Source: Epilithonimonas hispanica (GTDB lineage: Bacteria > Bacteroidota > Bacteroidia > Flavobacteriales > Weeksellaceae). Taken from it: a DNA stretch of 49,011 nucleotides. The notes beneath the pieces were generated by a model that searched no databases, had not been told where the DNA came from, and was given only the letters and a program-made list of their open reading frames with translations. The stretch's first letter is position 1, and each line of letters begins with the position of its first letter. A program made the translations under genes and the position numbers. Positions 48,827 to 49,011 of the stretch are shown one piece after another. Location: positions 1 to 49,011 of the forward strand of contig NZ_QNUG01000028.1 in the NCBI RefSeq assembly GCF_003385395.1, given 5' to 3'.

Positions 48827-49011
48827 TTGGTAATGAGGTAAAAAGCAGTAAAAAGCGAGGTTTGACAAAAGTAAGGTTACTAAAACGTTACTTTTAAATA
48901 TTAGAAACAATTGTTTTAAAATACTGTATTTCAGCTTTCTGCATAGTTTTTCATATTGTTCCGTAGCTCACATAGGTTTAATTTTATCATTAAGAATTGT
49001 GAGTATGGAAA

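Overview
The window reads as chromosome of a Bacteroidota bacterium of the Flavobacteriia, most likely Chryseobacterium or a close Weeksellaceae relative (inferred from gene content, not from a marker gene). The DNA is AT-rich. Starts rarely carry a Shine-Dalgarno sequence, and several genes have the Bacteroidota -7 element TAnnTTTG. Class II HMG-CoA reductase, a GLPGLI-family protein, DUF423, OmpA-less outer-membrane barrels with a 'NAQ' signal-peptide end and the MPRQKG-type hypothetical protein all fit that group. I found no rRNA, tRNA, CRISPR array or intact transposase.

Layout. 1-4.1 kb holds housekeeping and small accessory genes: a DUF72 protein, a Fic AMP-transferase with a convergent VbhA-like antitoxin, glyA and recX. 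4.1-22.1 kb is a Wzx/Wzy-type surface polysaccharide (capsule/exopolysaccharide) locus, all on the plus strand: an outer-membrane barrel, Wza-like export lipoprotein, Wzc-like tyrosine autokinase, Wzx flippase, about ten glycosyltransferases in overlapping or nearly touching frames, and two related multi-membrane proteins that may be the polymerase. A 37-codon scar between two glycosyltransferases shows that genes were deleted here. 22-24.9 kb is gene-poor: repeats, one conserved hypothetical gene under a well-formed promoter with a perfect palindrome beside it, a tandem array of 54-58 bp units, and a small basic protein gene. A further GT4 gene lies at 25-26.1 kb.

26.4-30 kb carries an outer-membrane barrel, an MscS channel, a zinc-ribbon-like membrane protein and sucC. 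30-35 kb is a TetR / ABC exporter / HlyD / TolC set whose ABC protein has lost most catalytic motifs except Walker A. 35-37.3 kb (minus strand) is HMG-CoA reductase followed by two small membrane proteins. 37.5-43 kb is accessory: two RelE/ParE-type toxin-antitoxin pairs around a radical SAM DNA-repair protein, its usual partner (probable DNA metabolism protein) displaced 2.1 kb downstream, and three small genes of unknown role between them. 43-49 kb has YceI, a YgiD-type dioxygenase, two GNAT proteins, hutH, a GLPGLI protein and, at the right edge, the C-terminal stub of a DinB/YfiT-type gene cut off by unrelated DNA.

The least explained feature is a set of short intergenic hairpins that share a loop core (CTCCCTTTAGGGTTGGGG) while each copy has different but matching arms. 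Two core-like copies appear to be translated in the same reading frame inside adjacent glycosyltransferase genes.
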